A DNA stretch of 64,000 nucleotides from Nitrospirota bacterium (GTDB lineage Bacteria > Nitrospirota > Leptospirillia > Leptospirillales > Leptospirillaceae). This document shows, one piece after another, positions 25,155-36,390 of this stretch (within the stretch, counting starts at the first letter, position 1; each line of letters starts with the position of its first letter). The stretch spans positions 1-64,000 of the forward strand of contig JAMCWM010000008.1 in assembly GCA_023481175.1 (NCBI GenBank), given 5' to 3'. Under the pieces are notes generated by a model, which saw only the letters and a list, made by a program, of their open reading frames with translations, was not told the origin of the DNA and ran no database searches. The translations under genes and the position numbers were made by a program.

Positions 25155-26144
25155 GTGGGCGACGGCCTTTTCGAATTCGACATCAAGAGTGACAATCTGG
25201 AACAGTTTCTTTGTGCGCATTCCCAAAAGATGAAGGATGTGGCGGCTGAGATTCGGCTATATGCCCCGCTGGAATTTCCGCTTGTCATCGAGGGCGACTC
25301 GGGAGTTGGAAAGGAAATCATCGCCACGGCCCTTCATGAACTTTCGGGACGCTCACAATTTATCGTGATAAATATGGGCGAAGGTCCGGAGAGTTTGTTT
25401 GAAAGTGCAATATTTGGTCACAAGAAGGGATCTTTTACCGGCGCTGATCATGAAAGGACCGGATTTATCGGACAGGCGAAAAACGGCACGATCTTCATGG
25501 ATGAAATCAACAGTCTTCCGCGGTCCCTCCAGCCGAAGCTCCTGAGGGTCCTCGAAAATGGAACCTATTGGCCGGTTGGGTCCTCAAAAATGGAAAAGAC
25601 TGACGCAAGATTTATTTTTTCAAGCAATCAATCGTTGGAACTTCTGAAGTCAAAGGGGGACCTGAGGGAGGATATTTTCTACCGGCTTGGGAGGATAATC
25701 CGGGTTCCTTCTCTGAAGGAACGACGGGAAGATATCCCCCACATTGCCGAACGATTGATCAAGATAGCCAAAAAGAAAATCGACAAGGGTTTCGAAAGAT
25801 CCAGGAAAGATGGGATTGGGGACCTGTTTCAACCGGTGGTGACAGAGGCCGCAATGAACAAACTTGTCGCTTATCATTGGCCTGGAAACATACGCCAGCT
25901 AAAAACCGTCATCGAAAGGGCACTACTTGTTTCCAAAGATGGCAGAATAAGGCCGGAAAATCTTGATCTGCCCTATCCGGAAGAATCACTGGAGGATTTC
26001 AACTCCGCCATGGAGAAGTTTGCGATGGAATATTTTGACCGGGTCGGACGGATCGCAGGAAACAATATAAAAATCGGAATGGAAATAACAGGAATGACAG
26101 AGACGACCTACCGAAGAAAGATGCGGAAATTTGGAAGGAAATAA
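25155..26144 (+). CDS. Orphan sigma-54-dependent transcriptional activator (AAA+ core plus Fis-type HTH)
   Basis: 329 residues from GTG 25155. The AAA+ core has Walker A GDSGVGKE (47-54), the sigma-54 contact loop GSFTGA (92-97, A to S variant of GAFTGA), Walker B GTIFMDE (111-117), the arginine-finger region LREDIFYRLGRIIR and sensor II WPGNIRQLK. A Fis-like HTH ends the protein (GNNIKIGMEITGMTETTYRRKM). Only about 20 residues precede the core, so there is no receiver, GAF or PAS domain and input control must be external or absent. Its targets are not evident; neither neighbouring gene shows a sigma-54 promoter. It is less GC-rich than the genes upstream. Confidence 0.87.
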   Translation: MGDGLFEFDIKSDNLEQFLCAHSQKMKDVAAEIRLYAPLEFPLVIEGDSGVGKEIIATALHELSGRSQFIVINMGEGPESLFESAIFGHKKGSFTGADHERTGFIGQAKNGTIFMDEINSLPRSLQPKLLRVLENGTYWPVGSSKMEKTDARFIFSSNQSLELLKSKGDLREDIFYRLGRIIRVPSLKERREDIPHIAERLIKIAKKKIDKGFERSRKDGIGDLFQPVVTEAAMNKLVAYHWPGNIRQLKTVIERALLVSKDGRIRPENLDLPYPEESLEDFNSAMEKFAMEYFDRVGRIAGNNIKIGMEITGMTETTYRRKMRKFGRK

Positions 26145-26226
26145 CAAGTATTGGGTTCGAAATGAAAACAATTGAGGGCGAGATGGACACGAATCATATG
26201 AGGACGGTCACGATTTCTCGGAACTC

Positions 26227-26255
26227 TTGACAAATATTTTGCAAGAAAGTATACT
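26227..26255 (+). promoter_or_regulatory. Strong promoter of the tRNA-tuf-secE-nusG cluster
   Basis: TTGACA (26227-26232), a 17-base spacer and TATACT (26250-26255) give a near-consensus promoter starting near 26262. A leader of about 120 bases precedes tRNA-Tyr. The gap 26145-26385 holds no convincing gene. Confidence 0.82.
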
Positions 26256-26385
26256 CCCGGTTTGTCTTCGTTCTGAATTTTTGGTTTTGATGAATGGCCG
26301 ATCAAGAAAGTGCATGCCTGTAGACATGAGTTCTGTCCTGGCGAGAGTCAGCTCTCCTCCGTTGCCTGGCCAAGAAATTACCAAA

Positions 26386-26470
26386 GGGGAGGTTCCCGAG
26401 TGGACAAAGGGAACAGACTGTAAATCTGTCGCCAGCGGCTTCGGAGGTTCGAATCCTCCCCTCCCCACCA
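26386..26470 (+). tRNA. tRNA-Tyr (anticodon GUA)
   Basis: Acceptor GGGGAGG (26386-26392) pairs with CCTCCCC (26460-26466), followed by A and an encoded CCA. The anticodon loop CTGTAAA reads GUA, and a long variable arm is present as expected for class II tRNA-Tyr. Confidence 0.96.
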
Positions 26471-26496
26471 TAGATGATTGATAAACGGTTTTAAGT

Positions 26497-26571
26497 GCGG
26501 GAATAGCTCAGCGGTAGAGCGCCAGCCTTCCAAGCTGGACGTCGCGGGTTCGAATCCCGTTTCCCGCTCCA
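26497..26571 (+). tRNA. tRNA-Gly (anticodon UCC)
   Basis: Acceptor GCGGGAA (26497-26503) pairs with TTCCCGC (26561-26567), the discriminator is T and CCA is encoded. The anticodon stem CCAGC/GCTGG encloses CTTCCAA, reading UCC. It lies 26 bases after tRNA-Tyr. Confidence 0.97.
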
Positions 26572-26601
26572 TTTTTTTGTACGAATTGAGGCATGTTAGT
26601 T

Positions 26602-26677
26602 GCCCTTGTAGCTCAGTTGGCAGAGCACATCCTTGGTAAGGATGAGGTCACCGGTTCAATCCCGGTCAAGGGCTCCA
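26602..26677 (+). tRNA. tRNA-Thr (anticodon GGU)
   Basis: Acceptor GCCCTTG (26602-26608) pairs with CAAGGGC (26667-26673), followed by T and CCA. The anticodon loop TTGGTAA reads GGU. It is third in the Tyr-Gly-Thr-tuf order also known from E. coli and many other bacteria. Confidence 0.97.
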
Positions 26678-26721
26678 TTGTTCGATACCGGACGTTTTCC
26701 TAAATCCACCTGGAGGAATAG

Positions 26722-27921
<1,200 letters not shown>

Positions 27922-27942
27922 AATCCCCGAAAGGAAAGTGGA

Positions 27943-28092
27943 ATGAGAGAGATCATCACCTTGGCCTGTACCGAATGCAAGGACCGGAACTACTCAACGA
28001 TGAAAAACAAGCGGAACAATGCTGAAAAGATCGAATTGAAAAAGTTCTGCCGGAAATGTCGGGGCCACAGGCTGCATAAAGAAACCAAGTAA
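27943..28092 (+). CDS. rpmG: Ribosomal protein bL33, zinc-binding form
   Basis: 49 residues, too short for a standard length cutoff. The sequence [19 protein letters not shown] with [16 protein letters not shown] is typical of bL33. Cysteines 9, 12, 36 and 39 form two CxxC knuckles, so this is the zinc-containing (C+) form. ATG follows AAAGGAAAG. It lies between tuf and tRNA-Trp, the conserved place for rpmG ahead of secE-nusG. Confidence 0.95.
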   Translation: MREIITLACTECKDRNYSTMKNKRNNAEKIELKKFCRKCRGHRLHKETK

Positions 28093-28097
28093 TGAAT

Positions 28098-28174
28098 AGG
28101 CCAGTAGCTCAATTTGGCAGAGCTCCGGTCTCCAAAACCGGTGGTTGGGGGTTCAAGTCCCTCCTGGCCTGCCA
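28098..28174 (+). tRNA. tRNA-Trp (anticodon CCA)
   Basis: Acceptor AGGCCAG (28098-28104) pairs with CTGGCCT (28164-28170), followed by G and CCA. The anticodon loop CTCCAAA reads CCA. It begins 5 bases after the rpmG stop and ends 17 bases before secE, so it must be cut out of the mRNA. Confidence 0.97.
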
Positions 28175-28191
28175 ATGAAAACGAGGATTTA

Positions 28192-28383
28192 ATGGGCCGC
28201 CTGGAAAACGTGAAAGAATACATCACGGAGGTGTCGGTCGAACTCAAGAAAACGACCTTCCCGAGCAGGGAGAAGACAATGGGCTCCTCCGTTGTGGTCA
28301 TCGTCATGGTACTGTTCATGTCACTTTTTCTGGCGCTTGCAGACTTTGTTCTGGCGAAGCTCGTCGGTGTGATTCTGCGGTAG
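28192..28383 (+). CDS. secE: Preprotein translocase subunit SecE
   Basis: A 63-residue single-span SecE. The amphipathic helix (ENVKEYITEVSVELKKTTFPSR) carries the conserved LKKTTFPSRxE turn, followed by one membrane helix (VVVIVMVLFMSLFLALADFVLA, about 36-57). It clamps SecY in the Sec channel. ATG 28192 lies just after tRNA-Trp with GAGG upstream. The gene is followed by nusG, the near-universal order. Confidence 0.95.
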   Translation: MGRLENVKEYITEVSVELKKTTFPSREKTMGSSVVVIVMVLFMSLFLALADFVLAKLVGVILR

Positions 28384-28426
28384 AAGGAAAATTAGAAGTC
28401 ACCCCAACACATTGGAATCCAAAGAT

Positions 28427-28960
28427 ATGGCCGAAAAAAGCTGGTTTGTTCTTCATACCTATGCCGGGTTCGAAAATAAGGTCAAGTCCGCTCTGGAAGG
28501 TCTGAAGGAACGACGGAACATGTTTGACAGTATCGGTCATGTTCTTGTTCCGACCCAGAATGTTACCGAGTTCAAGGAAGGCAAGAAGAAGGTCTCCACA
28601 CGAAAAGTTTTTCCAGGGTATGTTCTGATCGAAATGGAGCCGACAGAGGAAATGTTCCATTTCGTTCTGGATGTTCCAAAGGTCACGGGATTTCTTGGAA
28701 ATGGTGCAACCCCGATTCCGATGACGGCAACAGAGGTCAATGAGCTGTTTCACCGGATTGAAGAGGGAACAGCCATGCCTGCCTCGAGTGAGCAATTTTT
28801 CGAGGGAGACACCATTCGGATTACGGATGGTCCATTTCAGGGATTCACAGGAACAATTTCCGGTGTTGATGTAGAGCACGGGAAAGTCAGAGTCCTTGTC
28901 AGCATCTTTGGTCGGCAAACGCCGGTAGAGCTCGACTTTTTGCAAATAGAGCGAGCATAG
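28427..28960 (+). CDS. nusG: Transcription termination/antitermination factor NusG
   Basis: 177 residues. The NGN domain (KSWFVLHTYAGFENKVKSAL to about 120) contains the RNA-polymerase contact VFPGYVLIEM. The C-terminal KOW domain contains FEGDTIRITDGPFQGFTGTI. NusG binds the beta-prime clamp and links RNA polymerase to Rho or the ribosome; the clamp of this polymerase is enlarged (see rpoC). ATG 28427 is chosen. A TTG at 28412 would add five residues but has no better ribosome site. Confidence 0.96.
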   Translation: MAEKSWFVLHTYAGFENKVKSALEGLKERRNMFDSIGHVLVPTQNVTEFKEGKKKVSTRKVFPGYVLIEMEPTEEMFHFVLDVPKVTGFLGNGATPIPMTATEVNELFHRIEEGTAMPASSEQFFEGDTIRITDGPFQGFTGTISGVDVEHGKVRVLVSIFGRQTPVELDFLQIERA

Positions 28961-28993
28961 GTCGTCCTCTCATGTAAGAACCTGGGGAAAATA

Positions 28994-29419
28994 ATGGCAA
29001 AAGAAATTACAGGTTATGTCAAGCTTCAGATCCCGGCAGGAAAAGCCAATCCGGCCCCTCCGGTTGGACCCGCCCTTGGCCAGCATGGTGTGAATATTAT
29101 GGAGTTCTGCAAGCAATTCAACGCCAGAACCCAAGGCCAAGAAAACACAATCATTCCGGTGGTGATCACTGTTTATAAGGATCGATCCTTCTCGTTTGTA
29201 ACCAAAACCCCGCCGGCGTCCGATCTTCTTAAAAAGGCCGCGGCTATCCAGAAAGGTTCAAAGACCCCGAATAAAGAAAAGGTCGCCGTCGTGTCCCGTT
29301 CGAAGATCCTCGAAATTGCGAAAACAAAAATGCCTGACCTCAATGCTTACGATGTCAATCACGCTGCCCTCATCATTGAGGGTACAGCCAGAAGCATGGG
29401 AATAACCGTCGAAGATTAA
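28994..29419 (+). CDS. rplK: Ribosomal protein uL11
   Basis: 141 residues, normal length. The N-terminal [35 protein letters not shown] region has the proline-rich turn bound by thiostrepton-class antibiotics. The C-terminal rRNA-binding domain includes [25 protein letters not shown]. It forms the GTPase-centre stalk base with 23S rRNA and L10. It is the first gene of rplK-rplA-rplJ-rplL, 33 bases after nusG. Confidence 0.97.
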   Translation: MAKEITGYVKLQIPAGKANPAPPVGPALGQHGVNIMEFCKQFNARTQGQENTIIPVVITVYKDRSFSFVTKTPPASDLLKKAAAIQKGSKTPNKEKVAVVSRSKILEIAKTKMPDLNAYDVNHAALIIEGTARSMGITVED

Positions 29420-29429
29420 GGGTAAAAAA

Positions 29430-30128
29430 ATGTCTAAGGGGAAGAAAATCGTAAGTGCCCGCGAAAAAGTGACTCCGGGTGACCTTCCGTTGAAAAATGC
29501 CATCGAACTTGCCCAGTCCATCAAATTTGCAAAGTTTGATGAATCAGTCGATCTCGCTGTTTCTCTGGGAATCGATCCCAAAAGATCCGACCAGATGGTG
29601 CGTGCCGCCGTCGTTCTTCCTCATGGTCTTGGAAAAAAAATCCGCGTTTTGGTTTTTGCCAAAGGAGAAAAAGAAAAGGAAGCTCTCGATAACGGTGCCG
29701 ATTATGTCGGGTCCGATGACCTGGTGACCAGGATTCAGGAAGGATGGCTGGATTTTGATCAAGTCATAGCGACGCCGGATATGATGGCGGCGGTTGGAAA
29801 GGTCGGAAAGATTCTCGGACCCCGGGGATTGATGCCAAATCCCAAGACCGGTACGGTCACCTTTGATATTGCCAAGGCCGTAAGGGAATCAAAACAGGGA
29901 AAGGTTGAGTTCAAGTCTGAAAAAGCTGGAATTCTTCATTTTTCAGTAGGTCGGGCTAGCTTTTCTCCTGAGCAGCTTTTTGACAACATCATGACGGCTA
30001 TGAGCACGATTGTCAAGGCTAAGCCTCAGACCTCAAAGGGAAAATATGTAAAATCTTTATCTATTTCGACAACAATGGGACCGGGTCTCAAAATTGATGT
30101 CAATCAACTTTTGAAAGAGGTTGTTTAA
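29430..30128 (+). CDS. rplA: Ribosomal protein uL1
   Basis: 232 residues of the mobile L1 stalk protein, normal length. Signature regions are [24 protein letters not shown] and [16 protein letters not shown]. In other bacteria L1 binds 23S rRNA at the E site and represses its own operon through a structured leader; no such leader was established here. It starts 10 bases after rplK and its TAA overlaps the rplJ ATG by one base (TAATG), so the two are coupled. Confidence 0.97.
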   Translation: MSKGKKIVSAREKVTPGDLPLKNAIELAQSIKFAKFDESVDLAVSLGIDPKRSDQMVRAAVVLPHGLGKKIRVLVFAKGEKEKEALDNGADYVGSDDLVTRIQEGWLDFDQVIATPDMMAAVGKVGKILGPRGLMPNPKTGTVTFDIAKAVRESKQGKVEFKSEKAGILHFSVGRASFSPEQLFDNIMTAMSTIVKAKPQTSKGKYVKSLSISTTMGPGLKIDVNQLLKEVV

Positions 30129-30649
30129 TGGCTAATAAAGCACAAAAAACATCCCGGATCGAACATTTCAGGAAGGTTGCATCGACCTCTTCAGTAACGG
30201 TTGTGGCCGAATACAAGGGGCTGAACGTTGAAAAGCTTTCTACCCTGAGACGTTCGCTTCAAACTCACGGGGGCCAGTTCACCGTATATAAAAACACCCT
30301 CGCCAGGATCGGAACGGAAACAACCTCTGCCACACCCCTTGTTCCAGACATGAAGGGTCAGGTCGGATATGTTTTTTCCGAAAATAATCCTCTGGGTGTC
30401 ATCAAGACTCTCATTGATTATTCAAAGGAAAATCCTCTTTTCAAGATCAAGTCCGGGGTCTTTGATGGCCAAAAGGTGTCCTATCAGGAATTGATTGAAC
30501 TTTCGAAGGTTCCGGATCGCAAGGTCCTTTACGGTCAACTTCTCGGACTCCTTCAGTCCCCGCTCTCCAGCTTTGTTGGAGGACTTCAACAAATCCTCAG
30601 AAAATCCTTGTATGCACTTGAGGAGAGGAAGAAACAACTAGGAAACTAG
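30128..30649 (+). CDS. rplJ: Ribosomal protein uL10
   Basis: 173 residues. The N-terminal rRNA-binding domain contains TVVAEYKGLNVEKLSTLRR and YKNTLARIG. The C-terminal helix that carries L7/L12 dimers ends the protein (LYALEERKKQ). It anchors the L7/L12 stalk on 23S rRNA. ATG overlaps the rplA stop. The length matches the family. Confidence 0.96.
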   Translation: MANKAQKTSRIEHFRKVASTSSVTVVAEYKGLNVEKLSTLRRSLQTHGGQFTVYKNTLARIGTETTSATPLVPDMKGQVGYVFSENNPLGVIKTLIDYSKENPLFKIKSGVFDGQKVSYQELIELSKVPDRKVLYGQLLGLLQSPLSSFVGGLQQILRKSLYALEERKKQLGN

Positions 30650-30692
30650 TTCACGAATTTACTAAATTATTATGAATCTGGAGGTTCAGACG

Positions 30693-31082
30693 ATGTCAAA
30701 GATGTCCGTTGAAGAGATTCTTGGTGGTATTGAGACCCTTTCCGTCCTGGAGCTCGTCTCTCTTATTAAAAACATGGAAGAGAAATTTGGCGTCTCTGCC
30801 GCCGCTCCCGTTGCAGTGGTTGCTGCCCCTGCGGGCGGTGGCGCTGCCGCTGCTGCCGCGGAAGAAAAGACCGAGTTTGATGTTATTCTCAAATCCGCAC
30901 CTGCTGATAAGAAAATTAACATCATCAAGGTTGTTCGTGAGTTGACCAGCCTGGGTCTTAAAGAAGCGAAAGATCTCGTGGAAGGTGCGCCGAAACCGAT
31001 TAAAACCGGGGTTCCCAAGGCAGATGCTGATTCCACAAAAGAAAAACTCGTTGCCGCTGGAGCAGAAGTCGAAATCAAGTAG
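30693..31082 (+). CDS. rplL: Ribosomal protein bL12 (L7/L12)
   Basis: 129 residues. There is an N-terminal dimerisation helix ([21 protein letters not shown]), an Ala-rich hinge (about 37-58), and the factor-binding C-terminal domain with [12 protein letters not shown] and [19 protein letters not shown] 30693 is chosen because GGAGG at 30680-30684 is well placed; an upstream ATG at 30672 would put that site inside the coding region. It recruits EF-Tu and EF-G to the ribosome. A hairpin terminator/attenuator follows. Confidence 0.97.
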   Translation: MSKMSVEEILGGIETLSVLELVSLIKNMEEKFGVSAAAPVAVVAAPAGGGAAAAAAEEKTEFDVILKSAPADKKINIIKVVRELTSLGLKEAKDLVEGAPKPIKTGVPKADADSTKEKLVAAGAEVEIK

Positions 31083-31099
31083 CTTTTTCTACCTCATAT

Positions 31100-31133
31100 C
31101 CGGAGGGTATTTTTCGATACCCTCCGGTTTTCT
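31100..31133 (+). terminator. Hairpin attenuator between rplL and rpoB
   Basis: CCGGAGGGTAT (31100-31110) and ATACCCTCCGG (31117-31127) form an 11-bp perfect stem with a 6-base loop, followed by TTTTCT. In E. coli the rplL-rpoB gap also contains a partial terminator that lowers polymerase synthesis relative to L7/L12; a similar role is inferred because no clear promoter was found before rpoB. Confidence 0.85.
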
Positions 31134-31221
31134 CATTTTGCGATGGCATTAAGCCTTTCGTTTCAAAAGATCCTCCCGATAATAGTGATCCGACCAATCA
31201 GCAAGACTTGAGGAAGAATCA

Positions 31222-34200
31222 ATGGAGAACAAGACCGCGATACACCGCCATTTCTTTGGTGCAGGACAGCAATTCATCGACGTCCAGGATCTTATCGAGA
31301 TTCAGAAAAGATCCTATGAAAGGTTCCTCCAATTGGATGTGGAACCATCACACCGGGAAGACAGTGGGCTCCAATCGGCATTTTTAAGTGTATTTCCTAT
31401 TGAAGACTATAATGGTAATTACCGGATAGATTTTCTTGATTATTCTCTGGGAGAGCCGAAGTACGAAGAATATGAATGCCTGGAGAGGGGGATGACCTAT
31501 GCCGCTCCCTTGAAAATTCGTATTCGGATTGCTGCCCTTGAACACGGAAAAGATGGAGATAAATCCTCAGGTCAGCACAAGGAGACACCCTATTCCGTCA
31601 AATATTTGAAGGAAGAGGAAAAATATCTCGGCGACCTTCCTTTGATGACCACAAAGGGGACATTCATCATCAATGGAACTGAACGTGTCGTCGTAAGCCA
31701 GCTTCATCGCTCTCCAGGAGTTTTTTTCTCGCATGACAAGACAAAGACCCGTCTCACAGGGACGCCTCTCTTTACTTCAAGAATCATCCCCTATCGCGGA
31801 TCGTGGATCGATTTTGAATATGACCAGAAAGATAATTTGTTCGTCAGAATCGATAGAAAGAAGAAATTCCCTGCCACTGTGCTTCTCAAGGCCATGGGAA
31901 TCACCTCTTCTGATATTGTTAAGGAATACTACAACATTGAAACATTGCGTATTAAACCAGGCCATCCAGAGCTATACGTCTTCTTTCCGATTGAACCTGG
32001 ATCGACTCTCCCGTTCCAGTTGAAAGATCATGAAGGTCTCATTTTCAGAGAAGATACTGTACCTGCAGATACCTTGGAAATCATACGACTGTTGAAGGAT
32101 CGCCTTGATCTCACGTTGAGATTCCATGGAGAGCAAAATTCCGAGGTCTCCATCGGGAATATCAAATCTTTTATGGATGGGAAAAATGCGGGGATCCTTA
32201 TTCCTTTAGTAGGAATAAAGGGGGTCAGCCATGTTTCCTCTCTCCTGACCAAAGAGATCAGGGACCTCCTTTCGCAGATCGAGACAAAATTGTCTATGGT
32301 CCCGCTCGATCATATTGCTGTTCCGATGACTCCCAAAACCCTTCTTTCTCTTCTCCAGTTATCCGGGAAAGTGAACGAATCCTATCTTCATGCCGTCATT
32401 CCTTTTGCTGAAAAATCCAGAGAATTTATTATTTTACGCCCAACCCAGGTCTTTCGTTCTCTGGAAATCGGGGAAGGGGATCCTCTTCCATTCAAAATAT
32501 GGACCCGATCCTACAAGGAGGACGGGGACAGAATCAAGACCAGCGATGAAGTTGTCTATCAGGATAAGGCCACAAAGTTTTCGAAGGAGATTGCCGATCA
32601 CATCAACTCCCAGCTCTCACTAGGGACGATGCATTCGAAAAGCAAGAAATTTTACCCCCTTTCCGTTGAACCCCTTCAGGGAACTGACCGTTTTCTGCTA
32701 CTTGAGTCCATTCCAGACAAAGAAGTGGAGGAATTCCACTCTGCTGAAGACTTGCTGGACCCGGTGAATCCGATGGAGGTACTTCTGTCCGTTGGACAGC
32801 GTGTGATCAATGAGGAGTCGGATAAATCCCGGTCCCCCGTTCTGACCAATTTGCTGCAAAAAGGCATTTCGACGTTGAAGTGCTACTCTGTTCCCTCCAG
32901 TCAAAGAGCCAAGGCTGTCCTGCATCAAACTCTTCTTCTGGATAAAACCGGGGTCGTTGATTCCGATAGGGGCCGCTTTGTCCGCTTTCTCTCCGCAACC
33001 GGAATTGATGCCAATTCCCGACTGAAAGCCCTCGTTGCCCGTTTCATGGGAGGACTCTATACGGAAGTCAACACCGGCACGAAGGAGATTTCCTTCATTG
33101 TTCGTCCGACCGCTAAGGCTCTTTTCAAGCTGGTCACCCAGGATGGGGAAGCGGTCATCAATGATGGAATGCCTGTCTCGACAGAGGTTTTTGACCAGGC
33201 TGTTGGTCATAAGAGCCTTATTCTTGTCCGCTCCAAAATGGAGGATTTTCCTGTCGTCGCTTCACGATCTACCGATGCCGTCGGCGACTACCTGATATTG
33301 AAAGGGCAGCGGACTGTTTCTGTTCACGATTTCCAGAACCAGGTCCATTTCTTCGATCTCGCCGAGCCGAAAAAGGGCGGTCTCATCAAGCATGCTGGCG
33401 ACCCATTCGAGATGGAAGATCTCGATATTGCAAAGAAATCTAAAACAGAGACTATATTTTTAGCGGGTATATCGACGACTAAGTCTCAGGATCTTTTTGC
33501 AGAGATTAGGGATCTCGCCCAAAATCCGCATCGCATTGAATCAGACCCGGCTGTGGTAGAGATATACAAGAGAATTCGCCCCGGAGAAGTTCCACATGTA
33601 GAGACGGCGAGGGTCTTTTTTGAACAATCATTCTTTAACAGCAAGCGATACGACCTTTCTTCCGTCGGACGACTCAAGCTGAACTCCAAGCTTGGAGTCA
33701 AGGAGAGTTTGACGAATCGCCTGTTGTCCCAATCGGATATTGTCGAAGTCATCCGCTATATGGTCGATCTACTCGAGAACAAAGGGGAGATCGATGATAT
33801 CGATCATTTGGGAAACAGACGCGTCAGATCGGTGGGGGAACTTCTTGAGAATCAATTCAGAATCGGGCTTGTCCGAATGGAACGCGCTATTAAGGAACGC
33901 CTGAACCTTGGTGACCCTGAAAGTATCATTTCATCCGATCCAATCAACGTCAAGCCTGTTACGGCAATTATCAAGGAATTTTTTGGATCGAGCCAGCTGT
34001 CCCAGTTTATGGACCAGACGAATCCCCTTGCTGAAGTGACACATAAAAGGAGACTTTCAGCTCTAGGACCCGGGGGCCTGACAAGAGAAAGGGCCGGCTT
34101 CGAGGTCAGGGACGTTCATGCCAGTCATTATGGGCGCATCTGTCCGATTGAAACACCCGAAGGTCCGAATATCGGTTTGATTACGTCCCTCGCGACTTTT

Positions 34201-36390
34201 GCGAGAGTCAATGAATTTGGCTTCATCGAATCACCTGTTCGAGTGGTGGAATCCGGCGTTGCAAAACCAGAAATCGTCTATCTTTCGGCTATGGATGGGG
34301 ACAAATATGTTATTGCCCAGGCCAGTACGAAGCTCGACGACAAAGGAAAGCTGGTAGAGAATCAGATTTCAGCCCGGTTCAAGGGAGACTTCATTATGGT
34401 TACCCCTGATCGGGTGCAATACATTGACGTGGCTCCGCAACAAATTGTTTCGGTTGCAACTGCCTTGATCCCCTTCCTCGAACACAATGATGCCAACAGG
34501 GCGCTCATGGGATCGAACATGCAACGGCAAGCGGTTCCTTTACTGCGCCCGAGTGCCCCTCTGGTCGGAACAGGGATGGAAAAAGTCGTTGCAAGAGATT
34601 CAGGATATGTCATCTACGCAATTGAGGATGGAGAAGTTGTCAAGGTTGAAGGGACGGAATTTACCGTCAAATATAAAAATCTCGGCATGAAAACCTATCC
34701 TCTGATCAAATTCCGGCGATCGAACCAGAATACATGCCTCAATCAGAAAGTTCTTCTGAGTCCGCGAACTAAGTTCAAAAAAGGAGATGTCCTTGTCGAC
34801 GGTCCATCCACTGAACGCGGAGACCTCGCAATGGGACAAAATGTTCTTGTTGCCTTCATGCCATGGGGTGGATACAACTTCGAAGACGCTATCCTCATCA
34901 GTGAAAGGCTTGTCAGGGATGATATGTTTACCTCGATTCATATTGAAGAGTTCGAGCTCGAAGCGAGGGAAACAAAACAGGGCAAGGAAGAGATTACCCG
35001 GGATATTCCCAATCTCTCGGATGAAGCACTCCGCAACCTAGATGAGAGCGGAATTGTTCGAATCGGCGCCGAGGTGAAGCCTGGCGACATTCTTGTGGGA
35101 AAGGTGACTCCTAAAGCCGAAACCCAGCTCACTCCTGAAGAGAGACTTCTTCGGGCAATTTTTGGCGACAAGTCTGCCAATTGGAAAGACGCCTCACTTA
35201 CGGTTCCGGCAGGAATCGAGGGAATTATTGTCGATGTCAAGATCCTTTCCAGAAAAGGTCTTGAAAAGGAAGAAATGGCCGTCTCCCATGTACAGCAGGG
35301 GCAGGACATTGGAACCTTGACCCATGTCTATCAGGACGAGCTTCGCAGGCTGGAAGATGAAAAAAATTCAAAGATCAAGGCTTTTCTTCTTGGAAAAGTC
35401 ATCAAAGAGGATATCCTTGACCCGGAAACCGGGGACGTAATCCTAAAGAAAAAACGACGCCTGACACAGGACACAATTGACAAATTAAGTGATTACTCCA
35501 GCATCACTCTTTCGGATCAGAAAGAGCAAGATGAATTGACGGCCATCGAAACTGAGACCAAGGAAAAAATCGAAACCATTCAGATGCGCCATGATGAAAG
35601 AATAGGACGCTTGAAAAAAGGAGACGAACTTCCTCCAGGAGTCCTCAAGCTGGTCAAAGTCTATGTCGCGATGAAGAGAAAGCTTTCCGTAGGAGACAAG
35701 ATGGCGGGACGCCATGGCAACAAAGGTGTCGTTTCCCGCATCGTCCCTATGGAGGACATGCCGTTTTTGCCTGATGGAACTCCTGTCGATATTGTTCTGA
35801 ATCCCTTGGGTGTTCCCTCCCGTATGAATGTGGGCCAGATTTTGGAAACTCACCTGGGTATGGCTGCACGATCCCTGGGAGTTCATTTTGCGACTCCCGT
35901 ATTTGATGGCGCGAGTGAAGAACAGATCAAAGGGATGCTGGAGAAGGGAGGACTTTCCAATACGGGTCAGACCAATCTAGTTGACGGAAAGACAGGGGAA
36001 ACATTTGATCGGCCTGTGACCGTTGGGGTTATGTATATGTTCAAGCTCCATCACTTGGTCGATGACAAGATTCACGCCCGATCCATTGGACCTTATTCCC
36101 TTGTGACTCAGCAGCCTCTGGGCGGAAAGGCTCAATTTGGTGGTCAGCGTCTTGGAGAAATGGAGGTCTGGGCCCTTCAGGCCTATGGCGCTGCATCAAC
36201 ACTTCAAGAGTTCTTGACAGTGAAGTCTGACGATGTCTCCGGCCGAAGCCGCATGTATGAAGCCATTGTACGCGGAGACAATTACCTTGATCCGGGGCTG
36301 CCGGAGTCCTTCAATGTCCTTATAAAAGAGTTGCAGAGTTTGGCATTGGATATAGAACTTCTAAAGTCACAGGAGAAGTTGAATGACTGA
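31222..36390 (+). CDS. rpoB: RNA polymerase beta subunit with a very large beta-lobe insertion
   Basis: 1722 residues, about 380 more than E. coli beta (1342). Conserved blocks are intact: N-terminal protrusion, the rifampicin region with [14 protein letters not shown] (from about 921) and [24 protein letters not shown], then the [15 protein letters not shown] and [24 protein letters not shown] blocks. E. coli N518 corresponds to Thr here. The excess lies between [12 protein letters not shown] (about 225) and [17 protein letters not shown] (about 778). E. coli has some 140 residues at that place (its lineage-specific lobe insertion) and this protein about 550. The frame is unbroken and the base composition matches its surroundings, so it is not an inserted intein or element. 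It overlaps rpoC by 8 bases. Confidence 0.97.
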   Translation: MENKTAIHRHFFGAGQQFIDVQDLIEIQKRSYERFLQLDVEPSHREDSGLQSAFLSVFPIEDYNGNYRIDFLDYSLGEPKYEEYECLERGMTYAAPLKIRIRIAALEHGKDGDKSSGQHKETPYSVKYLKEEEKYLGDLPLMTTKGTFIINGTERVVVSQLHRSPGVFFSHDKTKTRLTGTPLFTSRIIPYRGSWIDFEYDQKDNLFVRIDRKKKFPATVLLKAMGITSSDIVKEYYNIETLRIKPGHPELYVFFPIEPGSTLPFQLKDHEGLIFREDTVPADTLEIIRLLKDRLDLTLRFHGEQNSEVSIGNIKSFMDGKNAGILIPLVGIKGVSHVSSLLTKEIRDLLSQIETKLSMVPLDHIAVPMTPKTLLSLLQLSGKVNESYLHAVIPFAEKSREFIILRPTQVFRSLEIGEGDPLPFKIWTRSYKEDGDRIKTSDEVVYQDKATKFSKEIADHINSQLSLGTMHSKSKKFYPLSVEPLQGTDRFLLLESIPDKEVEEFHSAEDLLDPVNPMEVLLSVGQRVINEESDKSRSPVLTNLLQKGISTLKCYSVPSSQRAKAVLHQTLLLDKTGVVDSDRGRFVRFLSATGIDANSRLKALVARFMGGLYTEVNTGTKEISFIVRPTAKALFKLVTQDGEAVINDGMPVSTEVFDQAVGHKSLILVRSKMEDFPVVASRSTDAVGDYLILKGQRTVSVHDFQNQVHFFDLAEPKKGGLIKHAGDPFEMEDLDIAKKSKTETIFLAGISTTKSQDLFAEIRDLAQNPHRIESDPAVVEIYKRIRPGEVPHVETARVFFEQSFFNSKRYDLSSVGRLKLNSKLGVKESLTNRLLSQSDIVEVIRYMVDLLENKGEIDDIDHLGNRRVRSVGELLENQFRIGLVRMERAIKERLNLGDPESIISSDPINVKPVTAIIKEFFGSSQLSQFMDQTNPLAEVTHKRRLSALGPGGLTRERAGFEVRDVHASHYGRICPIETPEGPNIGLITSLATFARVNEFGFIESPVRVVESGVAKPEIVYLSAMDGDKYVIAQASTKLDDKGKLVENQISARFKGDFIMVTPDRVQYIDVAPQQIVSVATALIPFLEHNDANRALMGSNMQRQAVPLLRPSAPLVGTGMEKVVARDSGYVIYAIEDGEVVKVEGTEFTVKYKNLGMKTYPLIKFRRSNQNTCLNQKVLLSPRTKFKKGDVLVDGPSTERGDLAMGQNVLVAFMPWGGYNFEDAILISERLVRDDMFTSIHIEEFELEARETKQGKEEITRDIPNLSDEALRNLDESGIVRIGAEVKPGDILVGKVTPKAETQLTPEERLLRAIFGDKSANWKDASLTVPAGIEGIIVDVKILSRKGLEKEEMAVSHVQQGQDIGTLTHVYQDELRRLEDEKNSKIKAFLLGKVIKEDILDPETGDVILKKKRRLTQDTIDKLSDYSSITLSDQKEQDELTAIETETKEKIETIQMRHDERIGRLKKGDELPPGVLKLVKVYVAMKRKLSVGDKMAGRHGNKGVVSRIVPMEDMPFLPDGTPVDIVLNPLGVPSRMNVGQILETHLGMAARSLGVHFATPVFDGASEEQIKGMLEKGGLSNTGQTNLVDGKTGETFDRPVTVGVMYMFKLHHLVDDKIHARSIGPYSLVTQQPLGGKAQFGGQRLGEMEVWALQAYGAASTLQEFLTVKSDDVSGRSRMYEAIVRGDNYLDPGLPESFNVLIKELQSLALDIELLKSQEKLND

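Noticed and set aside
31222-36390. Intein or mobile insertion inside rpoB
   Set aside because: No splice-junction Cys/Ser start or HN end, no homing endonuclease motif, and composition matches the rest of the gene.
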